From Bradyrhizobium zhanjiangense (GTDB taxonomy: Bacteria > Pseudomonadota > Alphaproteobacteria > Rhizobiales > Xanthobacteraceae), in assembly GCF_004114935.1 (NCBI RefSeq), contig NZ_CP022221.1, positions 682,001-746,000 on the forward strand: a stretch of 64,000 nt of DNA, read 5' to 3'. The notes beneath the pieces were generated by a model. It had not been told where the DNA came from. It worked only from the letters and a program-made list of their open reading frames with translations, and did no database searches. A program made the position numbers and the translations under genes. Each line of letters begins with the position of its first letter. Position 1 is the stretch's first letter. This document shows, in pieces, positions 43,451-53,662 of the stretch.

Positions 43451-44641
43451 ATGCGTCCGATCAATCCAGGAAATGGCAACAGCCGACTTCGCACCATCGC
43501 GGGACTGCTCGCATGGGCCGGCGCGTCCGCGCTGATTGCATCGGCCGCAACCGCTCACGCAGACGAGGCGAAGCCGTTCCGTCTGTGCGCCGATCCGACC
43601 AATCTGCCGTTCTCGAGCGATAATCCGTCGCGGCCGGGCTTCTATGTCGAAATTGGCCAGGCGCTGGCGCAGGCGCTCGGCCAACCGATCACTTACGATT
43701 GGTACAAATCCTATTTCGGCAAGCGCACCGTGCGGGTCACGCTGCTGGGCAAGCAATGCGACGCCATGATCGGCTTGCCACGCTCCGAGGATTTCATGGG
43801 ACCTGCCGTGATCTTCTCCAGCACCTTTGCGAAGGAAGGCTACGCCCTGGTCGCGGCGAAAGGTCAGGCGATCGGCGGCGTGGAAGACCTCAGGGGCAAG
43901 CGCGTCGCTGTCCAATACGCCAGCACACCACAAAACCTCCTTGCGACACGTGACAACATCCAGAAGGTGACCGTGCTCTCGCCCGAGGAGGCCATGCAGG
44001 CGCTCGATCAGGGTAGGGCCGACGTCGCCTTCATCTGGGGGCCCGTCGCCGGCTGGTTGAACATGACCGCCTATCATGACCGCTATCAAATCCGGCTCAC
44101 CGAAGGCGAAGGCCTGTCATGGGATGCCGCCATCGGCTTTGCGAAGGGTTCGACCGAGCTGCGCGATCGGGTCGATGCGATCCTGCCGACGCTTCAGAGC
44201 ACAATCGCCGATCTCGCGGTGAAATACGGCTTGCCGGCTGGACAGCCTGTCCGCTTTGGCGCGGCCCAGGCTGTGCCGGCGGGAACCACGACAGGAGCGG
44301 CCCCCGGGCCGAGCGTGAGGCAGGTCGCAAATGTGGTGGCAACCGAGATCAAGAGCGATGCATCTGCGCCGAATGCGGAGACCATCGGCGCGGGCAAGGA
44401 GATCTTCAACGGAACCTGCGCGCATTGCCATGGCCCCGACGCCATCCAGAGCGAACGGAAGATCGATCTGCGGCTCTTGCGTCACCGCTACGGCGACGAC
44501 ATGCGCGACACGTTCTGGAAGACCGTGCATGAGGGACGTCCCGCCAAGGGCATGCCGGCCTGGAAGGAGGTCTACACCGACGACCAGTTCGACAGCATTT
44601 ATTCCTTCCTGCTGACCGTCCAGGTCGAATCGAACGACTGA
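43451..44641 (+). CDS. XoxJ-like binding protein fused to cytochrome c
   Basis: A 396-residue secreted protein. ATG 43451 has GGAG six bases upstream; ATG 43445 is also in frame. After a signal peptide (~1-35), residues ~40-265 form the quinoprotein-associated periplasmic binding domain of the XoxJ/MxaJ type (FRLCADPTNLPFSS start, YDWYKSYFGKRTVR). After an Ala/Pro/Thr linker comes a cytochrome c domain with haem motif CAHCH (Cys323, Cys326, His327) and an axial Met in KGMPAW. XoxJ and the cytochrome XoxG are usually separate proteins. The fusion would hold the electron acceptor on the partner of the dehydrogenase. Confidence 0.88.
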   Translation: MRPINPGNGNSRLRTIAGLLAWAGASALIASAATAHADEAKPFRLCADPTNLPFSSDNPSRPGFYVEIGQALAQALGQPITYDWYKSYFGKRTVRVTLLGKQCDAMIGLPRSEDFMGPAVIFSSTFAKEGYALVAAKGQAIGGVEDLRGKRVAVQYASTPQNLLATRDNIQKVTVLSPEEAMQALDQGRADVAFIWGPVAGWLNMTAYHDRYQIRLTEGEGLSWDAAIGFAKGSTELRDRVDAILPTLQSTIADLAVKYGLPAGQPVRFGAAQAVPAGTTTGAAPGPSVRQVANVVATEIKSDASAPNAETIGAGKEIFNGTCAHCHGPDAIQSERKIDLRLLRHRYGDDMRDTFWKTVHEGRPAKGMPAWKEVYTDDQFDSIYSFLLTVQVESND

Positions 44642-44764
44642 ACGGCCTTGACCGGACGGGATCGGGAAGATGTGGTAGCGTCCATCATGCATCTTTCCGA
44701 CGCCGGACCGGCGCAGGATGGGTGCGCTGCCGCCGCGCGTGCGGTGGATCCTTTGGAAGGCGCC

Positions 44765-45451
44765 ATGGCCAGCTTCCTGATCATCGACGATCATCCGCTG
44801 TTTCGCGAAGCTCTGGGCAATGCAGTGCGGCTCGCCTTGCCGGAGGCCCGCATCCTGGAGGCGATGTCGATCGAGGACGCCCTGCACATCCTGTCGGCCG
44901 AACAGGGGATCGACCTCGCGCTGCTCGATCTGTCGCTGCCGGATGCGACCGGCTTCTCCGGCTTTCTCCGCTTGCGCGAAACCTATCCGCGCCTGCCGGT
45001 CGCCATCGTATCGAGCGAGGAGGACCAGCATGTGGTCCGCGAAGCGCTGGCGCTCGGCGCGGCCGGCTATCTCCCGAAGTCGACGTCGAAGCGCGAGCTG
45101 GCCCAGTCGATCGAGGGCGTGCTGTCCGGATCGGTATCGGTGCCCCGGGATTTCGTGCCGACGCCGCCGCGGCGAAAAGCCGAGACCAGCAAGGCCCTCG
45201 TGGTCAAGCTCCGCGAGCTCACGCCGCAGCAGCTTCGGGTGCTGGACCTGCTTCGCCGCGGTTATCCGAACCGGCAGATCGCGCAGGAGCTACAGCTTGC
45301 CGAATCCACGGTGAAAGCGCACATCACCGAGATCCTGCGCAAGCTCGGACTGTTCAGCCGCAACAAGGCGATCATCGAAATCGGCAAGATGGACCTGCCC
45401 GATCCCAGGAGCCGGCCCTATGCGAGGGTCGATCGTGGGAGGCCGCAATGA
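44765..45451 (+). CDS. NarL/LuxR-type response regulator 1
   Basis: A 228-residue regulator: receiver domain (~1-120) with the acidic pair in IIDDH (residues 7-8), phospho-acceptor Asp in LLDLSLPD (~54) and Lys in LPKSTSK (~103), then a LuxR-type HTH (~150-212, LTPQQLRVLDLLRRGYPNRQIAQEL). It resembles the EraR/AgmR class that activates PQQ alcohol dehydrogenases in Pseudomonas. GGAAGG precedes ATG 44765. Its stop overlaps a 35-codon ORF. Confidence 0.88.
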   Translation: MASFLIIDDHPLFREALGNAVRLALPEARILEAMSIEDALHILSAEQGIDLALLDLSLPDATGFSGFLRLRETYPRLPVAIVSSEEDQHVVREALALGAAGYLPKSTSKRELAQSIEGVLSGSVSVPRDFVPTPPRRKAETSKALVVKLRELTPQQLRVLDLLRRGYPNRQIAQELQLAESTVKAHITEILRKLGLFSRNKAIIEIGKMDLPDPRSRPYARVDRGRPQ

Positions 45452-45555
45452 TCCGCGTCGTCGTTCTTGACCTGGATCAAACCGGCCCGGACCGGCTGAT
45501 ACATGCTCGGTTCAAGCTTGAACCCGGCAACGATTTGGGAATGGCTCACGCGTGA
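45448..45555 (+). CDS. 35-residue bridging ORF
   Basis: A short frame starts with ATGA overlapping the stop of regulator 1 and ends with TGATG overlapping the start of regulator 2. It begins MIRVVVLDLDQTG and ends GMAHA, with no membrane segment or known domain. Double overlap suggests that it couples translation of the two regulators; whether the peptide itself is stable is unknown. Confidence 0.45.
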   Translation: MIRVVVLDLDQTGPDRLIHARFKLEPGNDLGMAHA

Positions 45556-46247
45556 TGCGATTTCTGATTGTCGAAGACCATCCGTTGTTTCGAGAGGCGC
45601 TCGAAGGCGCACTGCAAATGGTGGCGCCCGGGGCCGAGATCCTGCAGGCGACGTCGGTCGACGGCGCGCTCGAGCAGCTGTCCGCGGGCGCCGAGCTCGA
45701 TCTCCTCCTCCTCGATTTGTCGATGCCGGGCACGACCGGCCTCTCGGGCATCATTCGCATCCGCAAGGCATTCCCGAAGGTTCCCGTCGTCATCGTGTCG
45801 GGGCATCAGGATCCACGCATCATCTCCGGCGCCTTGTCGCTCGGGGTGGCCGGCTACATCTTCAAATCCTCGTCCAAGCAGGAGCTTGCCCAGTCGATCG
45901 GCGAGGCGCTGCAGGGTCTCGTCTGTATTCCCGACGCCTATCGCGCACTCCGGCCGCGGCGGGCCCCAAGTCCCGCGCATGACCTGCTGAAACGGCTGCA
46001 TGACCTGACGCCGCAGCAATTGCGGGTCCTCGAAATGCTCAAGCGCGGCCTGCAGAACAAGCAGATCGCCTATGAGCTGAAGATTTCCGAGACCACCGTG
46101 AAGGTCCATGTCTCGGACATCCTGCGCAAGCTGAACGTGCTGAGCCGCACCAAGGCGATCGTCGAAATGTCGCAGATCGATTTCGCGACGCTGGCAGGCG
46201 AGGGCACTACGCTGAGGCGCGAGCGTGCCCAACCGGATCAGCAGTGA
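45555..46247 (+). CDS. NarL/LuxR-type response regulator 2
   Basis: A 230-residue paralogue of regulator 1: same layout, Asp in LLDLSMPG (~53), Lys in IFKSSSK (~102), and HTH at ~155-215 (LTPQQLRVLEMLKRGLQNKQIAYEL). ATG 45555 sits in a TGATG with the bridging ORF; GTG 45552 is alternative. The two regulators differ mostly in the receiver surface and C-terminus, so they may answer different kinases or form heterodimers. It lies convergent with the hybrid kinase gene at 46395. Confidence 0.87.
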   Translation: MRFLIVEDHPLFREALEGALQMVAPGAEILQATSVDGALEQLSAGAELDLLLLDLSMPGTTGLSGIIRIRKAFPKVPVVIVSGHQDPRIISGALSLGVAGYIFKSSSKQELAQSIGEALQGLVCIPDAYRALRPRRAPSPAHDLLKRLHDLTPQQLRVLEMLKRGLQNKQIAYELKISETTVKVHVSDILRKLNVLSRTKAIVEMSQIDFATLAGEGTTLRRERAQPDQQ

Positions 46248-46344
46248 CACGAATTTCTTCCGTCCCGTCCCATCGATTGGCGGTCGTTCCTGTCGGTTAT
46301 TTTATTTAAGAATCAATGTCTTGGCGGAATGTAATTCGTTACCG

Positions 46345-46370
46345 CTACTGTGCATGGGGTTGTTTTTCGA
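46345..46370. repeat. 26-nt repeat, copy 2
   Basis: Identical to 6854-6879; 24 bases past the stop of the hybrid kinase gene. Confidence 0.7.
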
Positions 46371-46394
46371 TATTTTGTGTGACCGTCGCACCAG

Positions 46395-47753
46395 CTAGCT
46401 CAGCAGGAACGACAGCAGCGCGCGCATCTCGGCAGGCTTGACCGGCTTCTTCAACACTTCGAGGCCGGAGAGGCTCGCTTGCTTGGCGGCCTTCTCGGAG
46501 TAGTCGGCGGTGATAATCATCGCGGGCACGTCGAGCTTCAGTTGCTGCCGGATGTCGGCTATCGCCGACAATCCGCTTTCGCCGTGATCGAGATGAAGAT
46601 CGGCGATGACCGCGTCGGGCGCGCCGCCCAGCTCGCTGAGACGCAGCAGCGCTTCCGCAGTCGATCGCGTGGTCGCGACATCGCAGCCCCAGCCTTCCAA
46701 CAAGGCGGCCATGGCCTCGGAGCCGGATGGATCGTTCTCGACCAGCAGGATCTTGGCGCCTTCGAGGCCGCCATATTGACGTTCGGAGAGCTTGGTCTCG
46801 TGCACCTCGTCGCTGACCTCGGCGAGATCGGCCGGCTTGAGCTCCAGGACGAATGTCGATCCTTTGCCGACCTGCGACGACAGCTGCACCGCATGTCCGA
46901 GCACCGTCGCGAAGCGGCGAACGATGGAGAGACCGAGCCCGAACCCGGCCTGGTCGGTTGCGCTGGCCTCACCGCGCTGGAATTCGCGAAAGATTGCCTC
47001 CTGTTGCGCCTGCGCAATTCCCGGTCCGGTGTCGGAGACCTGGACGCAGATGCGGTTGTTCCGGCGCCTGCATCCCATTACGACGCCGCCGCTGCGGGTG
47101 TAGCGGATGGCATTGGCAAGCAGATTTTGCAGGATGCGCCGGAGCATCATCACGTCCGACGACACCGCGAGCGGCGAGTTGCGGATCCGCAAGGTCAGGC
47201 CTTGCCGTGCGGCGATCGGCGCGAATTCGTTGCGGAGCTGCTCGAACAGCGGCGCGAGCGCCAACGGACGCACGTCGGGCCTGAGGGCGCCGGCGTCGAG
47301 CTTGGCGATCTCCAGCAACGACCGCAACAGGTCCTCCAGCGTCACCAGCGAGCGGTCGACCTGGTCGATCAGCAGGCCCGCCTCCTGCGTCTCCATCATC
47401 TCGGCCAGCGCCGAGAGCGTCAGGCGCGCCGCGTTCAGCGGCTGTAACAGGTCGTGGGTGACCGAGATCAGAACGGACGATTTGAGCGAGCTTGCGGCCT
47501 CGGCCTGCTGCTTGGCGCGATACAGACCCTCATTGGCGCGTTCGATCGAATGCAGCGCCTCGCGCAACTGGTGCGTCCGGTCTCGAACCTGGCGGTCGAG
47601 CGCGATGGCTGTCTCGAACAACGAGAAGGCATTGAGCTGCTGGTCCATCGAGCGTTCGACCCGGGACATCAGCGCGGCATTGATCTTCTTCAGCTTCGCG
47701 GTTTCCCGCTGCAGCTGTTCGACCGTTTCGGCATCCTGCCATAGCCCGGTCAC
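46395..47753 (-). CDS. hybrid histidine kinase with receiver domain
   Basis: A 452-residue cytoplasmic kinase. GTG 47753 overlaps the FIST gene stop (GTGA). Residues ~1-75 form a coiled coil; the H-box reads SVTHDLLQPLNAARL (~103), like the NahK/ErcS' group. The ATPase domain shows NLLANAIRYT, DTGPGIA and FGLGLSIV boxes (~205-320). A C-terminal receiver (~337-452) has its Asp in VIADLHLDHG (~393) and Lys in VLKKPVKP. There is no input domain of its own; the FIST protein encoded upstream probably supplies the signal. Likely partner of the two response regulators across the gap. Confidence 0.9.
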   Translation of the reverse strand: MTGLWQDAETVEQLQRETAKLKKINAALMSRVERSMDQQLNAFSLFETAIALDRQVRDRTHQLREALHSIERANEGLYRAKQQAEAASSLKSSVLISVTHDLLQPLNAARLTLSALAEMMETQEAGLLIDQVDRSLVTLEDLLRSLLEIAKLDAGALRPDVRPLALAPLFEQLRNEFAPIAARQGLTLRIRNSPLAVSSDVMMLRRILQNLLANAIRYTRSGGVVMGCRRRNNRICVQVSDTGPGIAQAQQEAIFREFQRGEASATDQAGFGLGLSIVRRFATVLGHAVQLSSQVGKGSTFVLELKPADLAEVSDEVHETKLSERQYGGLEGAKILLVENDPSGSEAMAALLEGWGCDVATTRSTAEALLRLSELGGAPDAVIADLHLDHGESGLSAIADIRQQLKLDVPAMIITADYSEKAAKQASLSGLEVLKKPVKPAEMRALLSFLLS

Positions 47754-48916
47754 GAGGAGCGCCTGCCGATGGCGACGCCCGTGAACGTCTGGTTCACATG
47801 CATCGAGCCGAACTGTTCGCCGTAGGTATGAAAACCGACCACGCGATTCTGGTGGTAGAGCTCGGACATGTCGCGGGCGAGCTGGTGCTGCTCGGCGTCG
47901 AGCCGGCGCAGCAGGCACTCGAAACCGATATAGAGCGAGACCTCGCCGATCTGGTCGCGCGTTTCCGCGAAGGCCTCGCGCGTCGTGCCGACGAGGCTGC
48001 GCGATGTCGCCGCCGTCAGCACCATGCCCTCGTCGATGGCGCAAAAGAAGTGCAGCGAGCCGTCCGGTTCGACGCGCTGGATCGACCGGGCGTAGTAGGA
48101 GCCGCCGACGCGGACCAGAACCGGATGCGAGGCGAACGAGAACGGATCGAGCTTGGCGTCCATGATCCCGACGACGCGGGAATATTCCTGAGCCGCGGGC
48201 TCGGCGTTCAGTTCCCTGACCGTTCGATTCTCGATGTCGGCCTCGGTGACCACCATCTTCTGCGGCCGCGGTTCGAAATTGTCACATTTGAACACCCGGA
48301 ACGGCAGCGACGTGCTCAGGAGGATCAGGAGAGCGGCATTCGTGTACGCCTTGCCGTCGAGGAACACCCAGGTCCTCTCGAAGCGCATCCCGTCGCCCGC
48401 AGATCCACCGACGATCGGAATGTCGTCCAGCGAGGCATAGATCGCGGACATCACCGCTTCTTCCCGGCGGCACAGGCCGTCGATCAGGACCAGACCGAAC
48501 GGATTTCCGCGCTCGACCTGGGAGGACACCCGCAGCAGCTCCTGCCGAAGCTCGGCGCCGATCCTGCGGCCGTCCCCGACGCGAAAACTGTCGAGATTGA
48601 GGATGGGGCGCACCACGGCCGAGAAGTCGGCTCGGCTGAACGCGAGAGCGACGACGCTGTTCTCGTCCCAGCCGTCGGGGGCAAGCTCGCCGGCAGTGGT
48701 GCAACCGCAGACCGGGACCCCGTCAAATTGTCGGCTGATCTCGGCGATGAATTGGTGTGGATCGTAGCTCGGGGAGACGAAGAGCAGAATGAGCGCCAGC
48801 TCGTCGGATGGGAGCTGGCCGGCGAGGTCGGCAACGGCTTGTTCGGCGCCCGCGGCCTTCGACTTCGCGACAGCAACGCCAGACGCACCGCCAAACCGAA
48901 AGTCGGTTTGCCCCAC
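47750..48916 (-). CDS. FIST-domain sensor protein
   Basis: A 388-residue soluble protein with FIST-N (~25-215) and FIST-C (~225-370) domains, thought to sense small ligands such as amino acids or alcohol-derived molecules. Landmarks are VPVCGCTTAGELAPDGW (~66), IPIVGGSAGDGMRF (~165) and the FHTYGEQFG end. GTG 48916 follows GGGGAG. It overlaps the kinase gene by 4 bases, so the two are made together. FIST proteins also sit by the kinases that control ethanol dehydrogenase in Pseudomonas. Confidence 0.9.
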   Translation of the reverse strand: MGQTDFRFGGASGVAVAKSKAAGAEQAVADLAGQLPSDELALILLFVSPSYDPHQFIAEISRQFDGVPVCGCTTAGELAPDGWDENSVVALAFSRADFSAVVRPILNLDSFRVGDGRRIGAELRQELLRVSSQVERGNPFGLVLIDGLCRREEAVMSAIYASLDDIPIVGGSAGDGMRFERTWVFLDGKAYTNAALLILLSTSLPFRVFKCDNFEPRPQKMVVTEADIENRTVRELNAEPAAQEYSRVVGIMDAKLDPFSFASHPVLVRVGGSYYARSIQRVEPDGSLHFFCAIDEGMVLTAATSRSLVGTTREAFAETRDQIGEVSLYIGFECLLRRLDAEQHQLARDMSELYHQNRVVGFHTYGEQFGSMHVNQTFTGVAIGRRSS

Positions 48917-49174
48917 TCCGTTTCTCCCCTCGAGGACCCGCTCGGTCTAATGCCAAGTGCCTGACAAGTGTCCAAAGAGTATGGCCTTTTTCGCCCGGTC
49001 GCAACACGGCGGCCAGGTGGCCGGGGCGGGTGTTCCGCACCAAGCCGCCGTTGCGGAGGGGGGACGGACGAATTTACCGCCCCTTGACGATTCTGCCCTA
49101 ATTTTCATCGCCGGTCCGGAAGGGGCTGCTTCCAGGCCGCGTTGCACGTGCAAGAACAGATCTTGGGGGTTGGA

Positions 49175-51214
49175 ATGTCCGGGCGTACCGCATCGCCGTC
49201 GAAGCGCACACTATTTCCGACCCTCAGATTTCGTACCAAGATCATTCTGGGCTTCGCCGCAGTGCTGGTGATCTCCGCCGGCAGCATGGCCTTCTCCTAT
49301 TTCGGCTTCGAGCGGGTTTCCTCCGGGGTCGGATCCTACCGCACCAGCGTTTCCGAGGCCGACCTTGCCCGCAACATCGACCGCGAGCTGCTCGGCTATC
49401 GTTCGGCCGCCCGCTACTTTGTCGTGACCGGCAAGGAGGACGACGCCAAGGCGGCGCTGGAGGCGGAAGCCAACCTGAAGGGCGCGATCGACCAGGCCAT
49501 CAAGAGCGCCAAGAAGCCGGCGCGGCAGGAGGGCCTCAACAAGCTCGCCAAGGAGTTTTCCAACTTCTCCGCGACCTTTGCCAAGATTTTGCAGGCCAAG
49601 CGCGACAGCGCGCTGCTGGTCCAGAACCAGCTCCAGCGCAACGCCAATCTCCTGAAATACAAGCTCGACGACATCGGCAACAACGCCTCCGACGCGGAAG
49701 CGCAGGCGATCGAGTTCGGCACCAAGCAGGTCAATGCCCAGTTCCAGACCGCAAGTTCTGCCGCGAGCAATTTCATCCTCAATTCCGACCAAGCGGTCGC
49801 GGCAAGCGCGCTGGCGCGGCTGAAATTCGTCGATAACTCGCTCGGTGCGGTCTATTCCATGGACGACAAGATCGTCGCCGGGCTGAAGGACGCCAAGGCG
49901 CTGCTGGGGGCCTATCGGCAAGCGCTGGAGAAGCTGATCGCCAACGCCAAGATGATCGATGACCTCGTGACCGAAATGAGCGGCTCGGCTGGGGCGATCC
50001 TTCAGGGCGCCACCGCCATGAAGGCGGACCTCGTCGCCGAACAGCAGCGGCTGGAAGCGGAGTCGGAAGCGACCATCGGACAGACCGAGCAACTGGTGCT
50101 GATCCTCGCCGTCGGCGGCACGCTGCTCGGTGCGGTCCTCGCCTTCCTGCTCGGGACCGGCATGTCGCGTCCGATGATCGCGATGTGCAAGGCGATGCGG
50201 GAGCTGGCTTCGGGCAATTTCGACGTGGTGCTGCCGGGACTTGGCCGCAAGGACGAGATCGGCGAGATGGCCGGCGCGGTCGAGGAGTTCAAGGTTCAGG
50301 CGGTGGCCAAGGCCGAGCGCGATGCCGCCGCCAGCGAAGTCCAGAACCGGGAGCAGGCGGCAAGCCGCCGCGCCGAGCTGATCCGCTTTGCCGACGATTT
50401 CGAGAGCGCCGTCGGCGCCATCGTCTCCAATGTCTCGGCCTCCGCCGTGCAGCTGGAATCGGCCGCCTCCACGCTGACCCGCACCGCCGAGACCACGCAG
50501 AGCCTGTCGAGCCAGGTCGCCGGCGTCTCCGAGCAGGCCTCCTCCAACATGCAGTCGGTGGCGACCGCGACCGAAGAGCTGTCGGCCTCGGTCGAGGAGA
50601 TCGGCCGCCAGGTTCGCGATTCCAGCCGCATTGCCGAGGCCGCCGTGGTGCAGGCCAAGGAGACCGACGGCCGCATCGGCAAACTGTCGCATGCCGCCCA
50701 GCAAATCGGCGAGGTGGTCAAGCTGATCACGGCGATTGCCGAGCAGACCAATCTTCTGGCGCTCAACGCCACCATCGAGGCGGCGCGCGCCGGTGAAGCC
50801 GGCCGCGGCTTTGCGGTGGTTGCGAGCGAGGTGAAGTCGCTGGCGAGCCAGACGGCGAAGGCGACGGATGAAATCTCCTCGCATATTACCGGCATGCAGG
50901 GCGCCACGGCCGAATCGGTCGCCGCGATCAAGGAGATCGGCGCGACCATCGGCCAGATCTCGTCGATCTCGACCTCGATCGCGAGCGCCGTCGAGCAGCA
51001 GGGTGCGGCAACGCAGGAGATCGCCCGCAGCGTCCAGACCGTCGCCCAAGGCACTCAGACCGCGGCCACCGATATCGGCGAGGTCAACCGCGGCGCCGCC
51101 GAGACCGGGTCGGCCTCGGAAGAGGTGCTGAACTCGGCCAAGACGCTGTCGAGCGAAAGCACCCGCCTGCGCGCCGAGCTCGACCGCTTCATGGCGAATA
51201 TCCGGGCGGCGTAA
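49175..51214 (+). CDS. methyl-accepting chemotaxis protein 1
   Basis: A 679-residue chemoreceptor. TM1 (~21-43), a periplasmic helical-bundle sensor of ~260 residues (HBM-like or double four-helix), TM2 (~303-327), HAMP (~328-380) and the long signalling hairpin (~400-675) with tip [23 protein letters not shown] 49175 follows GGGGGTTGGA. From residue 331 (SRPMIAM) on, it is identical to MCP2 except for one residue (Thr for Ala in TLTRTAE). The sensor domains are only moderately similar, so the two receptors should feel different ligands but signal alike. Confidence 0.92.
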   Translation: MSGRTASPSKRTLFPTLRFRTKIILGFAAVLVISAGSMAFSYFGFERVSSGVGSYRTSVSEADLARNIDRELLGYRSAARYFVVTGKEDDAKAALEAEANLKGAIDQAIKSAKKPARQEGLNKLAKEFSNFSATFAKILQAKRDSALLVQNQLQRNANLLKYKLDDIGNNASDAEAQAIEFGTKQVNAQFQTASSAASNFILNSDQAVAASALARLKFVDNSLGAVYSMDDKIVAGLKDAKALLGAYRQALEKLIANAKMIDDLVTEMSGSAGAILQGATAMKADLVAEQQRLEAESEATIGQTEQLVLILAVGGTLLGAVLAFLLGTGMSRPMIAMCKAMRELASGNFDVVLPGLGRKDEIGEMAGAVEEFKVQAVAKAERDAAASEVQNREQAASRRAELIRFADDFESAVGAIVSNVSASAVQLESAASTLTRTAETTQSLSSQVAGVSEQASSNMQSVATATEELSASVEEIGRQVRDSSRIAEAAVVQAKETDGRIGKLSHAAQQIGEVVKLITAIAEQTNLLALNATIEAARAGEAGRGFAVVASEVKSLASQTAKATDEISSHITGMQGATAESVAAIKEIGATIGQISSISTSIASAVEQQGAATQEIARSVQTVAQGTQTAATDIGEVNRGAAETGSASEEVLNSAKTLSSESTRLRAELDRFMANIRAA

Positions 51215-51434
51215 GGGCCCGCTGTCGCACTACCCTCTACTGTCGTCCCGGACAAGCGCGCCCTCAAGCGCGCGCCGATCCGGGACCCATAACCACCGAA
51301 TTGCGTTGCTGCACGAGCTGGCAACTCCGAATCTTCGCAAAACGATTGCTGCGGAGTATGGGTCCCGGATCTGCGCTCCGCTCCTGACAACGCTTCGCGC
51401 TGCCAGGGCTCCGCTTGTCCGGGACGACGGTGGA
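50165..51434. repeat. 1.27-kb tandem duplication, copy A
   Basis: Pairs with 52613-53882 at a constant offset of 2448 bases and no indels; about 25 substitutions visible, mostly silent. It covers the cytoplasmic half of the receptor gene plus the downstream palindromic element. Confidence 0.9.
51242..51428. repeat. GTCGTCC-type palindromic intergenic element
   Basis: Inverted ends GTCGTCCCGGA / TCCGGGACGAC enclose CCATAACCACCG and GGAGTATGGGTCCCGG-type inner repeats and the string CACGAGCTGGCAACTCCGA. Together with the leader of the next receptor gene this accounts for 51215-51628. Confidence 0.85.
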
Positions 51435-51628
51435 GGATTTGCGCGCCGGCCTTCAATTTGTAGCGGCGCGGGAAAGCCCGCCTTAAGAAATCCCCGCGTC
51501 ACCTCACCGCCAGTTGCGGTGCCACAAATTTACCACAGCTTATCCTTTGCCCCGTAACGTGCCGCGGAGTCGGGGAGCGGGCTGCTTCCGGCTGCGCCTG
51601 GTTTTCCGCGAATGGAATGGGGTGGGGA

Positions 51629-53662
51629 ATGTCGGTCAAGTCGAAGTCGCAGCAATCGAAGCTGCCAACGCTACGGTTTCGCGCAAAAATCATCCTTGGC
51701 TTCGTGGCGGTGCTCGCCATCCTCGCCGTCAGCATGGCTTTCGCCTATTTCGGCTTCGAGCGGATCCAGGCCGCCGTGGGCTCCTACCGCGCAAGCGTCT
51801 CGGAAGCCGACCTCGCGCGGACCGTCGATCGCGAGCTGATCGCCTATCAGGGGTTGGCGTGGGCCTACACGTTGACCGGCACGGCGGATGACGAGACCGC
51901 GGCCAAGGCCGCCGAAGAGAATCTGAGGAGCGCGATCGGCAAGTCGATATCCGCCACGACCGGGGCCGCCCGCCGTGAGCAGGTCGGTAAGCTCGAGGCC
52001 GAATTCCAGCGCTTCACAAAGGTGTTCGGTGAGATCATCACCCTGACCCGCGAGAACAACAAGATCGCGGCCGATGAGCTCAACAGCGTCGGCAACAAGA
52101 TCCGCTTCAAGTTCGACGATCTCGCCGACACGGCTGCGCTGGCGGGGCTTGCATCGGTCCAGACCACGGCCAAGGACGTCACCTCGCAATATCTGGCCGT
52201 TTCCACCTCGGTCAGCGCCTTCGTCGCCAAGCCGGAGCCGAAGACCGCCGATGGCGTGATCGCCCGCATCAAGTTTCTGGAGACCTTGCTGGTCTCGATC
52301 TATGCGAACGACCAGAAGATCACCGACCGCGTCACCGAGATCGGCAATCTCCTGAAGCAGTACCGCACCTCTTTCGCGAAGCTGACCGAAAACGTGAAGG
52401 TCATCGTCAAGCTGAACGGTGAGATGACCAAGACGGCCGCGTCGATCCTCAAACTCTCGGCCGAGCTGCGTTCGGACCTCACCGCCGACCAGCAGCGCAT
52501 CGAGGCGAGCGCCAATGCGACCATCGGGGAGACCGAGCGGCTAATGCTGATGATGGCGCTCGGCGGTCTTGCCGTCGGTGCCGTCCTGGCCTGGATGCTC
52601 GGCAATGGTATCTCGCGTCCGATGATCGCGATGTGCAAGGCGATGCGGGAGCTGGCTTCGGGCAATTTCGATGTCGTGCTGCCGGGACTTGGCCGCAAGG
52701 ACGAGATCGGCGAGATGGCCGGCGCGGTCGAGGAGTTCAAGGTTCAGGCGGTGGCCAAGGCCGAGCGCGATGCCGCCGCCAGCGAAGTCCAGAACCGGGA
52801 GCAGGCGGCAAGCCGGCGCGCCGAGCTGATCCGCTTTGCCGACGATTTCGAGAGCGCCGTCGGCGCCATCGTCTCCAATGTCTCGGCCTCCGCCGTGCAG
52901 CTGGAATCGGCCGCCTCCACGCTGGCCCGCACCGCCGAGACCACGCAGAGCCTGTCGAGCCAGGTCGCCGGCGTCTCCGAGCAGGCCTCCTCCAACATGC
53001 AGTCGGTGGCGACCGCGACCGAAGAGCTGTCGGCCTCGGTCGAGGAGATCGGCCGCCAGGTCCGCGACTCCAGCCGCATTGCCGAGGCCGCCGTGGTGCA
53101 GGCCAAGGAGACCGACGGCCGCATCGGAAAACTGTCGCATGCCGCCCAGCAAATCGGCGAGGTGGTCAAGCTGATCACGGCGATTGCCGAGCAGACCAAT
53201 CTTCTGGCGCTCAACGCCACCATCGAGGCGGCGCGCGCCGGTGAAGCCGGCCGCGGCTTTGCGGTGGTTGCGAGCGAGGTGAAGTCGCTGGCGAGCCAGA
53301 CCGCGAAGGCGACGGATGAAATCTCCTCGCATATTACCGGCATGCAGGGCGCCACGGCCGAATCGGTCGCCGCGATCAAGGAGATCGGCGCGACCATCGG
53401 CCAGATCTCGTCGATCTCGACCTCGATCGCGAGCGCCGTCGAGCAGCAGGGTGCGGCAACGCAGGAGATCGCCCGCAGCGTCCAGACCGTCGCGCAAGGC
53501 ACTCAGACCGCGGCCACCGATATCGGCGAGGTCAACCGCGGCGCTGCCGAAACCGGGTCGGCCTCGGAAGAGGTGCTGAACTCGGCCAAGACGCTGTCGA
53601 GCGAAAGCACCCGCTTGCGCGCCGAGCTCGACCGCTTCATGGCAAATATCCGGGCGGCGTAA
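51629..53662 (+). CDS. methyl-accepting chemotaxis protein 2
   Basis: A 677-residue chemoreceptor, tandem paralogue of MCP1. TM1 (~20-42), periplasmic helical sensor (~43-300), TM2 (~302-325), HAMP and signalling hairpin as in MCP1. It starts at ATG 51629 after GGGGTGGGGA. The N-terminal 60 residues ([29 protein letters not shown]) stay close to MCP1, but the middle of the sensor has diverged. The C-terminal half has been kept uniform with MCP1, by recent duplication or gene conversion. Confidence 0.92.
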   Translation: MSVKSKSQQSKLPTLRFRAKIILGFVAVLAILAVSMAFAYFGFERIQAAVGSYRASVSEADLARTVDRELIAYQGLAWAYTLTGTADDETAAKAAEENLRSAIGKSISATTGAARREQVGKLEAEFQRFTKVFGEIITLTRENNKIAADELNSVGNKIRFKFDDLADTAALAGLASVQTTAKDVTSQYLAVSTSVSAFVAKPEPKTADGVIARIKFLETLLVSIYANDQKITDRVTEIGNLLKQYRTSFAKLTENVKVIVKLNGEMTKTAASILKLSAELRSDLTADQQRIEASANATIGETERLMLMMALGGLAVGAVLAWMLGNGISRPMIAMCKAMRELASGNFDVVLPGLGRKDEIGEMAGAVEEFKVQAVAKAERDAAASEVQNREQAASRRAELIRFADDFESAVGAIVSNVSASAVQLESAASTLARTAETTQSLSSQVAGVSEQASSNMQSVATATEELSASVEEIGRQVRDSSRIAEAAVVQAKETDGRIGKLSHAAQQIGEVVKLITAIAEQTNLLALNATIEAARAGEAGRGFAVVASEVKSLASQTAKATDEISSHITGMQGATAESVAAIKEIGATIGQISSISTSIASAVEQQGAATQEIARSVQTVAQGTQTAATDIGEVNRGAAETGSASEEVLNSAKTLSSESTRLRAELDRFMANIRAA

